Shown: one piece after another, positions 1-11,594 of the stretch
Numbering within the stretch: position 1 is the stretch's first letter
How the letters are laid out: each line of letters begins with the position of its first letter
Assembly (NCBI RefSeq): GCF_004011865.1
Contig: NZ_RKLP01000011.1
Span: 62,001-126,000, forward strand
Direction: 5' to 3'
Source of the DNA: Prescottella agglutinans
Lineage (GTDB): Bacteria; Actinomycetota; Actinomycetes; Mycobacteriales; Mycobacteriaceae
DNA length: 64,000 nucleotides
Translations under genes and position numbers: made by a program
The notes under the pieces: generated by a model
Seen by the model: only the letters and a program-made list of their open reading frames with translations
Told to the model about the DNA's origin: nothing
Database searches by the model: none

Positions 1-1478
1 TCACGCAACTGCTCCGGGTCCGCGGTCATGCCGTCCCGGAGTACGAGCACCGCCAACGGACGCTCGCCCCACCGCGCGTCGGGGACGGCGATCACCGCGG
101 CCTCCGCCACCGCCGGGTGGGCCATGAGGTGGTTTTCGAGATCGACCGAGGAGATCCACTCGCCGCCGGACTTGACCAGGTCCTTGGAGCGGTCACAGAT
201 CCGGATACAGCCGCGGTGGTCGATGCGGACGATGTCCCCGGTGCGGAACCAGCCGTCGGTCGTGAAACTGTCTGCGCCCGAGCCGTTGTGGTAGGCAGCC
301 GCGACCCAGGGACCCCGCACCTCCAGCTCACCCATCGCCACGTCGTCCCATTCGATGAATGCGTCATCCTCGTTCCGGGCGCGAATGTCGAAGAACGGCA
401 ACGCGACACCCTGCCTGGCACGGAATTCGTACTGCTCATCGGCCGCACATTCCCGCAGATCCTCGGGGAGGCGGCTGACGGTGCCCACCGGCGCGGTCTC
501 GGTCATTCCCCACGCCTGGACAACCGTCAGACCGTGGCGGTCGTACCCCTCGAGCAGGCTGCTCGGCGCCGCCGCTCCACCGACGATCAACCGGTCCAGA
601 TGGCCCAAGTCCCAACGATGCGGCTGCGCGTCGAGCGCATCGAGCATCGCCATCCACACCGTCGGCACCCCCGCAGTCATGGTGACCCGTTCGGCCTCGA
701 TCAGGTCGAGCACACTGACCGGATCCAGTTTCGGACCCGGTAGGACGAGACGCGCGCCGAGCAGTGCGGCGGCAATCGGCAGACCCCACGCGTTGACGTG
801 GAACATCGGCACTACCGGCAGCAGTGTGTCCTGCACCGAAACGCCCAAGGCATCGGGCAGCGCCGCGGTCAGCGAATGGAGCACCAGCGCCCGATGCGAG
901 TACACGACGCCCTTCGGTCGACCGGTAGTGCCGGACGTGTAACACATTGCGCCGGCGCGTCGTTCGTCGAGGACAGGCCACTCCATCGGTTCGGACGCAC
1001 TGATCAGAGTCTCGTAGTCGAGCATTCCTTCCGGTGTCGGTTCGTCGTGGGCGACGACGACGACGTGCTCGAACCGGTGCGTGAGCCTGAAGCCGTCGAA
1101 CACCTCCAGCAGCGATTCGTCGACCACGATCACCCGATCCCGGGCGTCCCCCACGATGAATGCCAGTTCGTCGGGGTGCAGGCGTGGGTTGAGTGTGTGA
1201 ACGACCGCGCCCATCGCCGGGACCGCGAAGTACATCTCGAGGTGCTCGGCCTGATTCCACAACAGCGTCGCCACCCGGTCACCGTCTCCGACGCCGAGGT
1301 CGGCCAGCGCGGTGGCGAGCTGACGCGCCCGCCCGGCGCACGCCCCGAGAGTGGTCCGGGCGATGCTGCCGTCGGGGCGACGCGAGACGACGTCCTTTCC
1401 GCTGTGGAACCGCTCGGCGCGCTCGACCACGGCGGTCAGCGACAGCGGGTAGTCGTCCATGGTCAAGCCGTTGATCAC
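1..1478 (-). CDS. Acyl-CoA synthetase (AMP-dependent ligase), C-terminus cut by window edge
   Basis: Predicted to activate a carboxylic acid to its CoA thioester through an acyl-adenylate (ANL superfamily, FadD-like). The minus-strand translation is open from a GTG at 1478 to the window edge. It shows the adenylate-forming P-loop YTSGTTGRPKG, then a core with VPMFHVNAWG, GMTE, and TDGWFRTGD followed by SGGEWISSVDLE. The last part of the C-terminal domain lies outside the window. I chose the GTG because AGGAG lies 7 nt upstream; an in-frame ATG at 1460 is the alternative. It points the same way as the BKACE, SDR and MFS genes but is separated from BKACE by a strong hairpin at 1540-1572, so it may be transcribed partly on its own. 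Its likely role is CoA activation of an acid handled by this cluster; the substrate cannot be read from the sequence. Confidence 0.9.
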   Translation of the reverse strand, partial: MINGLTMDDYPLSLTAVVERAERFHSGKDVVSRRPDGSIARTTLGACAGRARQLATALADLGVGDGDRVATLLWNQAEHLEMYFAVPAMGAVVHTLNPRLHPDELAFIVGDARDRVIVVDESLLEVFDGFRLTHRFEHVVVVAHDEPTPEGMLDYETLISASEPMEWPVLDERRAGAMCYTSGTTGRPKGVVYSHRALVLHSLTAALPDALGVSVQDTLLPVVPMFHVNAWGLPIAAALLGARLVLPGPKLDPVSVLDLIEAERVTMTAGVPTVWMAMLDALDAQPHRWDLGHLDRLIVGGAAAPSSLLEGYDRHGLTVVQAWGMTETAPVGTVSRLPEDLRECAADEQYEFRARQGVALPFFDIRARNEDDAFIEWDDVAMGELEVRGPWVAAAYHNGSGADSFTTDGWFRTGDIVRIDHRGCIRICDRSKDLVKSGGEWISSVDLENHLMAHPAVAEAAVIAVPDARWGERPLAVLVLRDGMTADPEQLR

Positions 1479-1539
1479 GTGAACACTCCTGGATAGGGGG
1501 ATGGGCAGAACTGGGCGGAGGGTGGAAGTCGTCCGGGGG

Positions 1540-1572
1540 AGTGGGGTGCGGAACCCGGTTCCGCACCCCACT
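1540..1572 (-). terminator. Perfect hairpin between BKACE and acyl-CoA synthetase genes
   Basis: The arms 1540-1554 (AGTGGGGTGCGGAAC) and 1558-1572 are exact reverse complements with a 3-nt loop. The hairpin lies just past the stop of the beta-keto acid cleavage gene. It has no T-tract, so it may act as a weak terminator or as an RNA-stability element. Confidence 0.5.
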
Positions 1573-1591
1573 GCACAAACGGCCCGGATTC

Positions 1592-2644
1592 CTAGGCGTG
1601 GTGGGTGAACCCGACCTGACCGGGACGACGGTTCGGGGCGTAGCCGAGCTTGGCGAGGGTCTCGTCGGCGTCGGCGTACGTGGTGCCGATCTTGTAGATG
1701 TCGCGGGCGTCCTTGCCGGTGGCGACTTCGCGGCCGAGTTCACCGGCGATGCGGACCAACTGCTGGATCTGCTGGACCGAGGTCATCCTCTCGCCCTTGC
1801 GGCCCCAGATGGTGTCCTCGTTGCCGCAGCGGGTGTGCAGGCCCATCGCGATCGCCATCGTGTTGACGGGCAGCACGCTGCGCATGAGGGATTCGAGGGT
1901 CAGGGCCGCGCCGTCCGGGACGCGCTGGACGAAGTTCATGATGTTGTACGGGTTCGGCCCCTCCATGCCGCCGCCGATGCCGGTCCAGGTCACATTCAGC
2001 GGGCCGGTGTAGACGCCACGGCGGATGAGCCGCTCGACGCTCTCGAGGCCCGTGATGCCGGTCAGCGCGAACAGGGGCTGGATGCCGGCGGCCTGCAGGC
2101 GACGCAGGTGCTCCTCGACCCATCCCGGGCCCGCCGGGATCGTCATCTCCCGGTACGTCTCCTGCAGTTCCGGACGCGCCAGGGACGTGCCCGCGACGTC
2201 GTCCGCGGTCAACAGCTCCGCGATGTTCATCTGGCTGGTGTTGATCGCGATGGTCACCTGGTCCGGCTTCGGATCGAGCTCGGCGAGCATGTGCCGGGTG
2301 TCATCCGAGAGCCACTTCGCCTCCGCACCTTCACCTTCCGGCGCGAACGAGATGGAGCCGCCGACCTGGAGGACCATGTCCGGCACGGCCTCGCGCAGAC
2401 CCGCGAGCAGCTCGTTGAACTTCGACAGGCGCTTGGAGCCCTTGCCGTCGAGCTCACGCACGTGGATGTGCAGCACCGACGCACCGGCCTCGTAGCAGTC
2501 CACGGCCTGCTGGACGTGTTCCTCCATGGTCAGCGGCAGGTCCTCGCGGAAGTCGTCCGGCTCCCACTCGGGACCGTACGGCGCAGCCGTGATGACCAGC
2601 TTGTCCTGGTTCTCCGGGAAGAGGGCATCGTCGTGGAAATGCAT
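1592..2644 (-). CDS. Beta-keto acid cleavage enzyme (BKACE, DUF849; 3-keto-5-aminohexanoate cleavage family)
   Basis: BKACE enzymes condense a beta-keto acid with acetyl-CoA and release acetoacetate plus a new acyl-CoA. The 350-residue protein has the family's TIM-barrel motifs: LHIHVR with zinc-ligand histidines H59 and H61, and R272-C-G-N-E276-D277. The spacing of R272, E276 and D277 matches Arg226, Glu230 and Asp231 of the characterised Kce enzyme, so the metal site and catalytic arginine look intact. Early motifs (ITAAPYG near residues 18-24 and GGSISF near 95-100) also fit. It lies downstream of an SDR and an MFS gene on the same strand, which suggests that the SDR makes the beta-keto acid and this enzyme cleaves it. 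Substrate specificity within BKACE is very broad and cannot be assigned here. Confidence 0.93.
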   Translation of the reverse strand: MHFHDDALFPENQDKLVITAAPYGPEWEPDDFREDLPLTMEEHVQQAVDCYEAGASVLHIHVRELDGKGSKRLSKFNELLAGLREAVPDMVLQVGGSISFAPEGEGAEAKWLSDDTRHMLAELDPKPDQVTIAINTSQMNIAELLTADDVAGTSLARPELQETYREMTIPAGPGWVEEHLRRLQAAGIQPLFALTGITGLESVERLIRRGVYTGPLNVTWTGIGGGMEGPNPYNIMNFVQRVPDGAALTLESLMRSVLPVNTMAIAMGLHTRCGNEDTIWGRKGERMTSVQQIQQLVRIAGELGREVATGKDARDIYKIGTTYADADETLAKLGYAPNRRPGQVGFTHHA

Positions 2645-2719
2645 CGGGTCGCTCCTGTCGCAAGGGTTGGAAAGTGTTGTCGAGAAGGAATGTTCGACGG
2701 AACCGCGGGGAGGCGGTGG

Positions 2720-3544
2720 TCAGATGACGGCGCCACCGTTGGGACTGATGATCTGGCCGACGAGGTAGTGGTTGTCGCCGGCGAGATAGACAGCGAGAGA
2801 GGCGTACTCCTCGGGCTTTCCCAGGCGACCGACGGGAATGATCTGGTAGAGGTTGCGCTTCTGCTCCTCCGTGGCGTTGTCGAGGTACGCCTGGAAGGGC
2901 GGGGTGAGGACGCCGCCGCAGGCGATGGCGTTGACGTAGATGCCCGCGCCCGCGACGTCGAGCGCGACAGTCTTGGTCAGGCTCACGACGGCAGCCTTGG
3001 CAGCCGAGTAGCCGGGGCTGTGGGTGCTCGCGGTGGAGGTACCGGCGATCGACGCGATGTTGATGATGCGCCCGTAGCCCTGAGGCTCCATGTACTTCAG
3101 CGCCTCGCGGGTGCAGTAGAAGACACCGTGGACGTTGACGTCCCACCACTTGAGCCAGTCCTCGTCGGTCAGGCTGCTGGTGATGCCCATGGACTGGCGC
3201 TCCATGGGGGTGGTGACGTAGGCGTAGTGCCGGCTGCGGCGAACCTCGTCGGCCGGCGAGTTCGGCACCCGGGCGGCATTGTTGACCAGGATGTGGACGG
3301 TGCCGAACCGATCGGCGGCCCGGGCGAACGTCTCGACGACCTGCTCCCTGGAGGAGACATCGCAGCGCAGGGCCAGACACTTGCGGCCCAGTGCCTCGAT
3401 CTCGGCGGAGACCTCCGCGAGCTTGTCCTCCTGCAGGTCGCACAGGACGAGGTCCGCGCCTTCCTGCGCCATGGCGAGGGCGATCGATCGCCCCAGACCT
3501 TGGGCCGCACCGGTCACGACCGCGACTTTGTCGAGTAGCTGCAT
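2720..3544 (-). CDS. Short-chain dehydrogenase/reductase (classical SDR)
   Basis: NAD(P)-dependent alcohol/ketone oxidoreductase of 274 residues. The Rossmann motif TGAAQGLG spans residues 11-18, NNAA 88-91, and the catalytic set is N137, S165, Y179 and K183. An acidic residue (D36) at the end of the second beta strand suggests preference for NAD(H). An insertion of about 25 residues (roughly 92-120) after NNAA carries an unusual RRSRHYAYVTTPMERQ segment. The gene sits 75 bp upstream of the BKACE gene, so a natural role is oxidation of a beta-hydroxy acid to the beta-keto acid that BKACE cleaves. This role is inferred from context; the SDR family assignment is firm. Confidence 0.92.
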   Translation of the reverse strand: MQLLDKVAVVTGAAQGLGRSIALAMAQEGADLVLCDLQEDKLAEVSAEIEALGRKCLALRCDVSSREQVVETFARAADRFGTVHILVNNAARVPNSPADEVRRSRHYAYVTTPMERQSMGITSSLTDEDWLKWWDVNVHGVFYCTREALKYMEPQGYGRIINIASIAGTSTASTHSPGYSAAKAAVVSLTKTVALDVAGAGIYVNAIACGGVLTPPFQAYLDNATEEQKRNLYQIIPVGRLGKPEEYASLAVYLAGDNHYLVGQIISPNGGAVI

Positions 3545-3625
3545 TTCCTGGTTTCCTCTTCGTGTATCGGTGAAAGCCGGCCCCGCGCAACGGGTATCGA
3601 ATCGTCTCGGGCGCCGGCGCGGGAT

Positions 3626-4990
3626 CTATGCCGAAGGACTGGGAGCGAGCGCGTCCGGCGATGCCGCGGGGGCAGGCTGGGAGTTCCGCAGCGGCACCGA
3701 TGCGAGCTTGCGAAGACCCGCCGGGTAGAGCTTCATCCCGAGTGCGAGGAGCGCGATCGACGCAACGGATGCGAGGGGGACCCACTGCAGTGCACCGAGC
3801 AGCCCCAGCCGGTCGGACAGCATGCCCACGACGACCGGACCCAACGCCAGGCCGAAGACATTGTTCGCGAGGGTACCCACACCGAAGGACGACGCATGGA
3901 TCGACGGATGGGAGAGGCTGGCGACGACTGCTGTTGTGGCACCGGAGAATCCGGAGCAGAAGAACGCACCGATACCGAGGAGGACCAACTGGGTCGGGCC
4001 GTTCTCCAGGTGGAACCCGATCATGAGGCAGACCATCGCGACGGCGGCATACGCGATCGCCGCAGTCCATCTGCGCTCCGGCCGGCGGCGCCCGACCCGA
4101 TCGGCGGCGATACCGCAGAGCACCGTGCCCGCGCCGATCAGGAGCACGAAGACGGACGCGGCCAACCCGGCGCTCGCGGCGTCCATGCCGTGATAGCGGT
4201 TGAAGTAGCTGGGGAGCCACGCGAGGAGAACACCCGAGACGAAGAACTGCAGTCCGGCACCGACGTAGGCGCACATCAGCGACGCATTGGTGAACAGGCT
4301 CGAGATGGGGGCGCGCCCGCCGTCGGAACCGGTTGCTCCGACCGTCGGCTGATCAGCGGCGTAACGAGCCAGTCGGTTCTCGTTGACGACGAGCCGGAAC
4401 AGGACGATGAGTGTCATCCCGAAGGCGGCCATGATCAAGAACGCCGCCCGCCAGCCGAGTCGATCGGCAAGGACGCCGCCGAGTGCGACACCGACGACCG
4501 AACCGAAGAACGCCGCACCGAGGAACGAGCCGCTGAGCGAGGCGTGAAGTCGCGGTGCGAAGACACCGAGCATGACGGCCAAGCCCACGCTCGCGTAGGC
4601 GGCCTCGCCGAACCCGATCAGGAATCGCGCTCCCAACAACTGTGTGTAGTTGCTCGCCGCGGCGCACAGGACCGTGGCGAAACTCCACAGGACCGCCATG
4701 AGGACGACGCTGCGGACGCGGCCCCAACGGTCGGCCAACAGCGACATCGGTAGCGCCAAGACCCCGACCATCAGGGCGACCACGCTCGTCAAGGCCGCGA
4801 GCTGCGAGTCCGACAGGTCCCACTCGGCTTTGAGGACGGGGAAGACCGAACTGAGCACCTGACGGGACATGTAGTCCGACATCATCAGTCCGAAGATCAA
4901 TGCGAAGACGGCCCACGGAAAGATCTTCGAATGGGCACCCGCGCCGGGAACCGCTCGGGATGGCGTGGACTCCTGGGGCTCCGGTTCCAT
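3626..4990 (-). CDS. MFS transporter, probable importer of the cluster's substrate
   Basis: Inner-membrane major facilitator protein of 454 residues with about 12 hydrophobic segments. It has the loop 2-3 motif A (LLADRWGRVRSV, near residues 85-96) and a related motif, IAADRVGRRRPER, in the second half. The N-terminal 25 residues are polar and the C-terminus is Pro/Ala-rich. It is the first gene of the leftward cluster and diverges from the AraC regulator at 5293. The context points to uptake of a small organic acid for the SDR and BKACE enzymes, but motifs do not establish direction or substrate. Confidence 0.88.
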   Translation of the reverse strand: MEPEPQESTPSRAVPGAGAHSKIFPWAVFALIFGLMMSDYMSRQVLSSVFPVLKAEWDLSDSQLAALTSVVALMVGVLALPMSLLADRWGRVRSVVLMAVLWSFATVLCAAASNYTQLLGARFLIGFGEAAYASVGLAVMLGVFAPRLHASLSGSFLGAAFFGSVVGVALGGVLADRLGWRAAFLIMAAFGMTLIVLFRLVVNENRLARYAADQPTVGATGSDGGRAPISSLFTNASLMCAYVGAGLQFFVSGVLLAWLPSYFNRYHGMDAASAGLAASVFVLLIGAGTVLCGIAADRVGRRRPERRWTAAIAYAAVAMVCLMIGFHLENGPTQLVLLGIGAFFCSGFSGATTAVVASLSHPSIHASSFGVGTLANNVFGLALGPVVVGMLSDRLGLLGALQWVPLASVASIALLALGMKLYPAGLRKLASVPLRNSQPAPAASPDALAPSPSA

Positions 4991-5087
4991 GAGTGCTCCT
5001 GTTCTCGAAGGGCGCGTTGGGGCGACGCGTCTCGGATATGGCCGGTTCGGAAAGCCCGCTGCGGGCCCGAACCAGGCTGTGGTTGCT

Positions 5088-5101
5088 CGACATATGTGTC
5101 G
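5088..5101. promoter_or_regulatory. Inverted repeat in the MFS/AraC divergent region
   Basis: CGACA-TATG-TGTCG is a 5-bp palindrome with a 4-bp spacer, about 100 bp upstream of the MFS start. It may be an operator half of the divergent control region. The region 4991-5292 contains no gene that I can support. Confidence 0.25.
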
Positions 5102-5204
5102 GCGCGAGGTCAGTGAATCGAGGGCTGTGCGTCAGGTGCTGCCGGGCGTTTCTGGCCGGGGATTGCCCAGCGAAAGCGACCGCGTGGACCGATTCGACAA
5201 CTGC

Positions 5205-5220
5205 GGTGACACAGGTCACG
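5205..5220. promoter_or_regulatory. CRP/GlxR-like operator upstream of the AraC gene
   Basis: GGTGACACAGGTCACG contains GTGA-N6-TCAC, the core of the CRP/GlxR consensus TGTGA-N6-TCACA. A possible -10 sequence (TATACG, 5222-5227) follows at once. It lies 73 bp before the AraC start. This could give cAMP-linked carbon control over the cluster, but it rests on one motif match. Confidence 0.35.
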
Positions 5221-5292
5221 CTATACGCATTGGGGCGGAAACACTTGTTCCGTTGGGACGAATTCTTTGGCAGCTTGGGACAGGAGCGATAG

Positions 5293-6306
5293 ATGACGGT
5301 GCTGAAGGTGCGGAGTTCGGCCCTGACCGGGTACGTCGAGTTGACCCAGTCTCTCGGCTCGGACCCGGATCCGTTCATGCGTGCCGCGGGAATCGACCCG
5401 ACTGCCTTGGCCGTACCGAACACGTGGCTTCCCGCGGAGCGCGTCGACGAACTGTTGGAGCGGACCGCGCTGGCAACGTCCTGCGTGGACTTCGCAGTCA
5501 AGATGGCGGACGGAAGAGGGGTATCGATACTCGGAGCAGTGGGTTTGGCGGCCCGGGAAGAACCGGACGTCCGAAGCGCGATCGCGCTCATACTGCGTCA
5601 CATGCGGGTACACAACGAGGCGATTCAGATTCGGCTCGTCGAGTCGAACGGGCTCGCCTCACTGCGAGTCGAACCCGCACTCGGAATGACCCTCGGCCGC
5701 CAGTCCATCGAACTGGTCATCGCATCGTTGGGCCGGATCCTCAGCGCATTCCTACCGGACGGCTGGCGACCACTGTCGACATGCTTCGTCCACGAAGCGC
5801 CGGCCGCGCTCGATGCCCATCACCGCGCGTTCGGGACGGGCATCGCGTTCGAACAGGACTTCAACGGTTTCGTGCTCTACTCGAGCGATCTGGACTCCGT
5901 CAATCCGTTGTCGGATCCGATGTTCCAGCCCTACGCGAGGCAGTACCTGGATCTGCTCGCACCGCCGGAGGATGCCTCCGCTGTCGGACGGGTGCGCGAG
6001 ATGATCGAGGCCCTCCTCCCGGGCGGAAGCTGCACCGCGGCCCGGATCGCGCGCAGTCTCGGGATGGACCGGCGAACCTTGCACAGACACCTGTCACAGG
6101 CGGGCGAAAACTACTCCTCCGTGGTCGATTCCGTGCGCGTGGATCTCGCGCGACGGTACATCACGCGTGGGGACCGGAACCTCACCGACATCGCCGGCGA
6201 ACTCGGCTTCTCGGATCTGAGTGCCTTCTCGCGCTGGTTCCGTCGACAGTTCGGCACGAGTCCGACGAAATGGGCTGCACACCAGCACGAGATCACGTCC
6301 GTCTGA
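5293..6306 (+). CDS. AraC family transcriptional regulator with AraC-binding-like N-terminal domain
   Basis: Regulator of 337 residues. The N-terminal two thirds match the arabinose-binding-type domain common in OruR/ArgR-like AraC proteins (start of the form GYVELTQSLG, then LGLAAREEPDVRSAI-type helices). The C-terminal about 95 residues hold two helix-turn-helix motifs: ARIARSLGMDRRTLHRHLSQ and the signature LTDIAGELGFSDLSAFSRWFRRQFGTSPTKW. The start follows CAGGAG 7 nt upstream. It diverges from the MFS gene and is probably the substrate-responsive activator of the leftward catabolic cluster. Confidence 0.92.
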   Translation: MTVLKVRSSALTGYVELTQSLGSDPDPFMRAAGIDPTALAVPNTWLPAERVDELLERTALATSCVDFAVKMADGRGVSILGAVGLAAREEPDVRSAIALILRHMRVHNEAIQIRLVESNGLASLRVEPALGMTLGRQSIELVIASLGRILSAFLPDGWRPLSTCFVHEAPAALDAHHRAFGTGIAFEQDFNGFVLYSSDLDSVNPLSDPMFQPYARQYLDLLAPPEDASAVGRVREMIEALLPGGSCTAARIARSLGMDRRTLHRHLSQAGENYSSVVDSVRVDLARRYITRGDRNLTDIAGELGFSDLSAFSRWFRRQFGTSPTKWAAHQHEITSV

Positions 6307-6510
6307 GAGCCGGGCGCTCGGATACTGCAGGTTCGCTGTCGTGCGTGTCGGCGATGCGCGCTCGGCAGGAAGCGAACAGCATCTCGCCCCCGGTTCCCTC
6401 GCCGGTATCTCGGCGGCGGCGCTTCAGCATCCGCGACAGCGAGCGGGCGGCCACTCGGCCCTTCGGACGAGGGAACCAGGGGTTCGATCACGACGAACCA
6501 GGGGACCTCC

Positions 6511-6882
6511 CTAGCTGACGGTCATGTCCTCCTGCGCCCAGTACGCGCGGGTGCTGGTGATCTTGGCGTCGTCGTCGAACGTCATGACGTCGATCGGCTC
6601 GACGACGTAGGTCTGGTCGCCGGCCTTGGTGGTGACGCGGAAGTGGAACGCGGCGCTGTTGCCGGCGACGCGGATCGTCAGCAGTTCGGCCGTCTGGTCC
6701 ATCGCCTCGATCGCGGTGAAGAACGAACGGATCTCCTCGACGCCGCGCTTGGGCTCGGTGCCGACCGGATCCTCGACCGTGGCACCCTCGGCGAACAACG
6801 CGGCCACCGCGTCGGCGCTCTTGCCGCTGATCGCCTTCATGTAGGACGCGACGGTGTTCTTGATGTCTTCTGCGGATGCCAT
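6511..6882 (-). CDS. Delta5-3-ketosteroid isomerase-like protein (NTF2-like fold)
   Basis: Steroid delta-isomerases move the C5=C6 double bond of 3-oxo-delta5 steroids to C4=C5. This 123-residue protein matches the bacterial enzyme over its full length, including ATVEDPVGTEPKRG, PIDVM and RAYWAQEDMTVS. All three catalytic residues are present: Tyr14, Asp38 and Asp98 (Tyr14/Asp38/Asp99 in the Comamonas testosteroni numbering). I chose the ATG at 6882 because the family starts there; upstream in-frame sequence reads into the divergent lipase region. No other steroid gene is nearby, so the substrate may be a sterol intermediate supplied from elsewhere. SnoaL-like relatives with other roles exist, but the intact catalytic set favours isomerase. 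Confidence 0.85.
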   Translation of the reverse strand: MASAEDIKNTVASYMKAISGKSADAVAALFAEGATVEDPVGTEPKRGVEEIRSFFTAIEAMDQTAELLTIRVAGNSAAFHFRVTTKAGDQTYVVEPIDVMTFDDDAKITSTRAYWAQEDMTVS

Positions 6883-7045
6883 GATCGCTGAACCTTTGCT
6901 CGTGGAACGAATCTCGGTGCTCTTGCGGCGGGGAGCGTAACCCGCCTCACACGCCCGGCACACCGCTCGGTCCCGCCCACCGGACACTCCCGACAATCCA
7001 CCGAACAGGAGCGAGCGTCGCAGAGGCGCTGCTACCGTCCCGCGC

Positions 7046-8557
7046 ATGTCAATCCAGCACGGGGGTATCTGGGGTCGGGCGTTCGTCGCCGCACTCGCGG
7101 TGACAGTCGTGGTCGGAGGTGGCGCCGCAGGCACGGCCGCGGCCCAATCGAGTGGCAGTGCGCTGCCGAACACCAGCATCGGCGGACTGGGATCGACCGG
7201 CAGCGCCGCCGGACAGGGATCGGTCGGCGGCGGGTCGTTGACCGACGGGACGGGCTCGGACGGCACCGCGTCGAACGGCACCACGCCGATCACCGGATCG
7301 CTGGGGACCGCGTCGTTGGCCAGGTCGGCGTTCGGTTCCTGGATTCCCGGCTCGGTCGACTCGTCGGTGTCGCCACCGGATCTGACGCCGCCGCCGCTCG
7401 ACACGTTGCACCAGGAGATGCAGCCTTCCCCGATCGGCGACCCGTTCTTCGACGAGTACCCGCCCGGACTGCCCGGCATGACGCCCGGCCAGGTCATCGA
7501 GACCCGCGACGTGACGCCGGTCGCCCGCCTGCTCCCGCTCGGGCCGGTGCGCGAGGTACGGCAGATCAAGGTGAGGTCCACCGACGCGACCGGGGCGCCG
7601 TCGTTCGCGACCGCGACCCTCGTCATCCCCGCCGTGGACTGGACCGGTCCCGGCCCGCGCCCGGTGCTGGTGAACAACGTGCCGATCAACGGCCTCGGGC
7701 GGGCCTGCACCCCCTCCCACACCATGGCGAACGGCATCACGCCGTCGACGAACCTCATCGAGTTCCTCCGGCCCGTGACGGCGAAGGCCGAGGAACGCGG
7801 CTACGCGGTGCTCATCCCCGACCACGAGGGCCCGCAGATGGCGTACGGGGAGCCGTACATGGCCGGGCACGCGATCCTCGACACCATCCGCGGCATCCGC
7901 AATGCGTACGGGGCGGAGTTCGGCAGTAGCAAGCTCGCGATGATGGGCTACTCCGGCGGCGCGATCGCCACACACGGCGCGGCCAAGCTGATCGACTCGT
8001 ACGCACCGGAATTGGCCCCCGACATCGTCGGCGCCGCGTTCGGTGGCGTGCCCGCCGACTTCCAGATGCTCGGGCGCACCATGAACGGCAACCTCGCCAG
8101 TGGACTCTTCCTCGCGGCGGTGCTGGGGATCGCGCGGGAGCGCACCCAGATCCTGCCCGTGATCAACAGTCTGGGGCAGCGGCTGGCCATCTCCTCCATC
8201 AAGGACATGTGCGTGGGCAACGTGGGGGTGCTCGGCCTCCTGAACGCCCCCGTCGAGGCACTCGCGAACGTCAAGGACGCACTGGATTCACCTGTCGCAC
8301 ACGACATCTACAACATCACGAAGATGGCGGGCATCAAGTCCGGCACCCCGCTCTACATCTACAACGGCGGGCAGGACTGGTGGATCCCCGCGCTGGGTGC
8401 CCGCAACCTGTACGACGAGCAGTGCGGGCTCGGCGTCAGCGCCGTCTACCGACAGGTGCCCGGTGAACACCTGCTCGGCGAGGCGATAGGCAACCCCGGG
8501 GCGTTCGACTGGGTCGACGCCCTCTTCCAAGGGCAGCCCGCACCCGACGAGTGCTGA
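7046..8557 (+). CDS. Secreted lipase of the LIP family (PF03583-type)
   Basis: Predicted exported lipase/esterase of 503 residues. It begins with a signal peptide (hydrophobic AFVAALAVTVVVGGGAAGTAAAQ, cut after about residue 33), followed by a Gly/Ser/Thr-rich linker to about residue 110 and then the alpha/beta-hydrolase domain. The nucleophile elbow is GYSGG with Ser303. A likely acid is the Asp in YNGGQDWW and the His is in VPGEHLLGE near the C-terminus. It diverges from the ketosteroid isomerase gene and converges on leuS, with a bidirectional hairpin between. Family members hydrolyse lipids or aryl esters outside the cell; the substrate is unknown. Confidence 0.88.
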   Translation: MSIQHGGIWGRAFVAALAVTVVVGGGAAGTAAAQSSGSALPNTSIGGLGSTGSAAGQGSVGGGSLTDGTGSDGTASNGTTPITGSLGTASLARSAFGSWIPGSVDSSVSPPDLTPPPLDTLHQEMQPSPIGDPFFDEYPPGLPGMTPGQVIETRDVTPVARLLPLGPVREVRQIKVRSTDATGAPSFATATLVIPAVDWTGPGPRPVLVNNVPINGLGRACTPSHTMANGITPSTNLIEFLRPVTAKAEERGYAVLIPDHEGPQMAYGEPYMAGHAILDTIRGIRNAYGAEFGSSKLAMMGYSGGAIATHGAAKLIDSYAPELAPDIVGAAFGGVPADFQMLGRTMNGNLASGLFLAAVLGIARERTQILPVINSLGQRLAISSIKDMCVGNVGVLGLLNAPVEALANVKDALDSPVAHDIYNITKMAGIKSGTPLYIYNGGQDWWIPALGARNLYDEQCGLGVSAVYRQVPGEHLLGEAIGNPGAFDWVDALFQGQPAPDEC

Positions 8558-8572
8558 ACCACCCCATACAAA

Positions 8573-8621
8573 GCTGAAGGGTCCCTTCACCCGCTCGCAG
8601 CGCGTGAAGGGACCCTTCAGC
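8573..8621. terminator. Bidirectional terminator-like hairpin between the lipase gene and leuS
   Basis: Arms 8573-8590 (GCTGAAGGGTCCCTTCAC) and 8604-8621 are perfect 18-bp inverted repeats with a 13-nt loop. Each arm is itself nearly self-complementary (GAAGGG-T-CCCTTC). The hairpin lies 15 bp after the lipase stop and 8 bp from the leuS stop, as expected for a shared terminator of convergent genes. There is no clear T-tract. Confidence 0.75.
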
Positions 8622-8629
8622 CGTCTCGA

Positions 8630-11470
<2,841 letters not shown>

Positions 11471-11594
11471 TGTGGTCGCTATCTACTTGGATGACGGGAA
11501 TTCCGTCAACCAGGGTAAAGCGTCGGCGGACCCGGACGACACCCAGTTACACCCGGGAACACCCGCCCGTACGACCAGGCTCTATCGTGGATGC

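Noticed and set aside
6460-6510. Repeated GAACCAGGGG with a small stem between the AraC and KSI genes
   Set aside because: The stem (GGTTCG/CGAACC) is only 6 bp; too weak to call a terminator.
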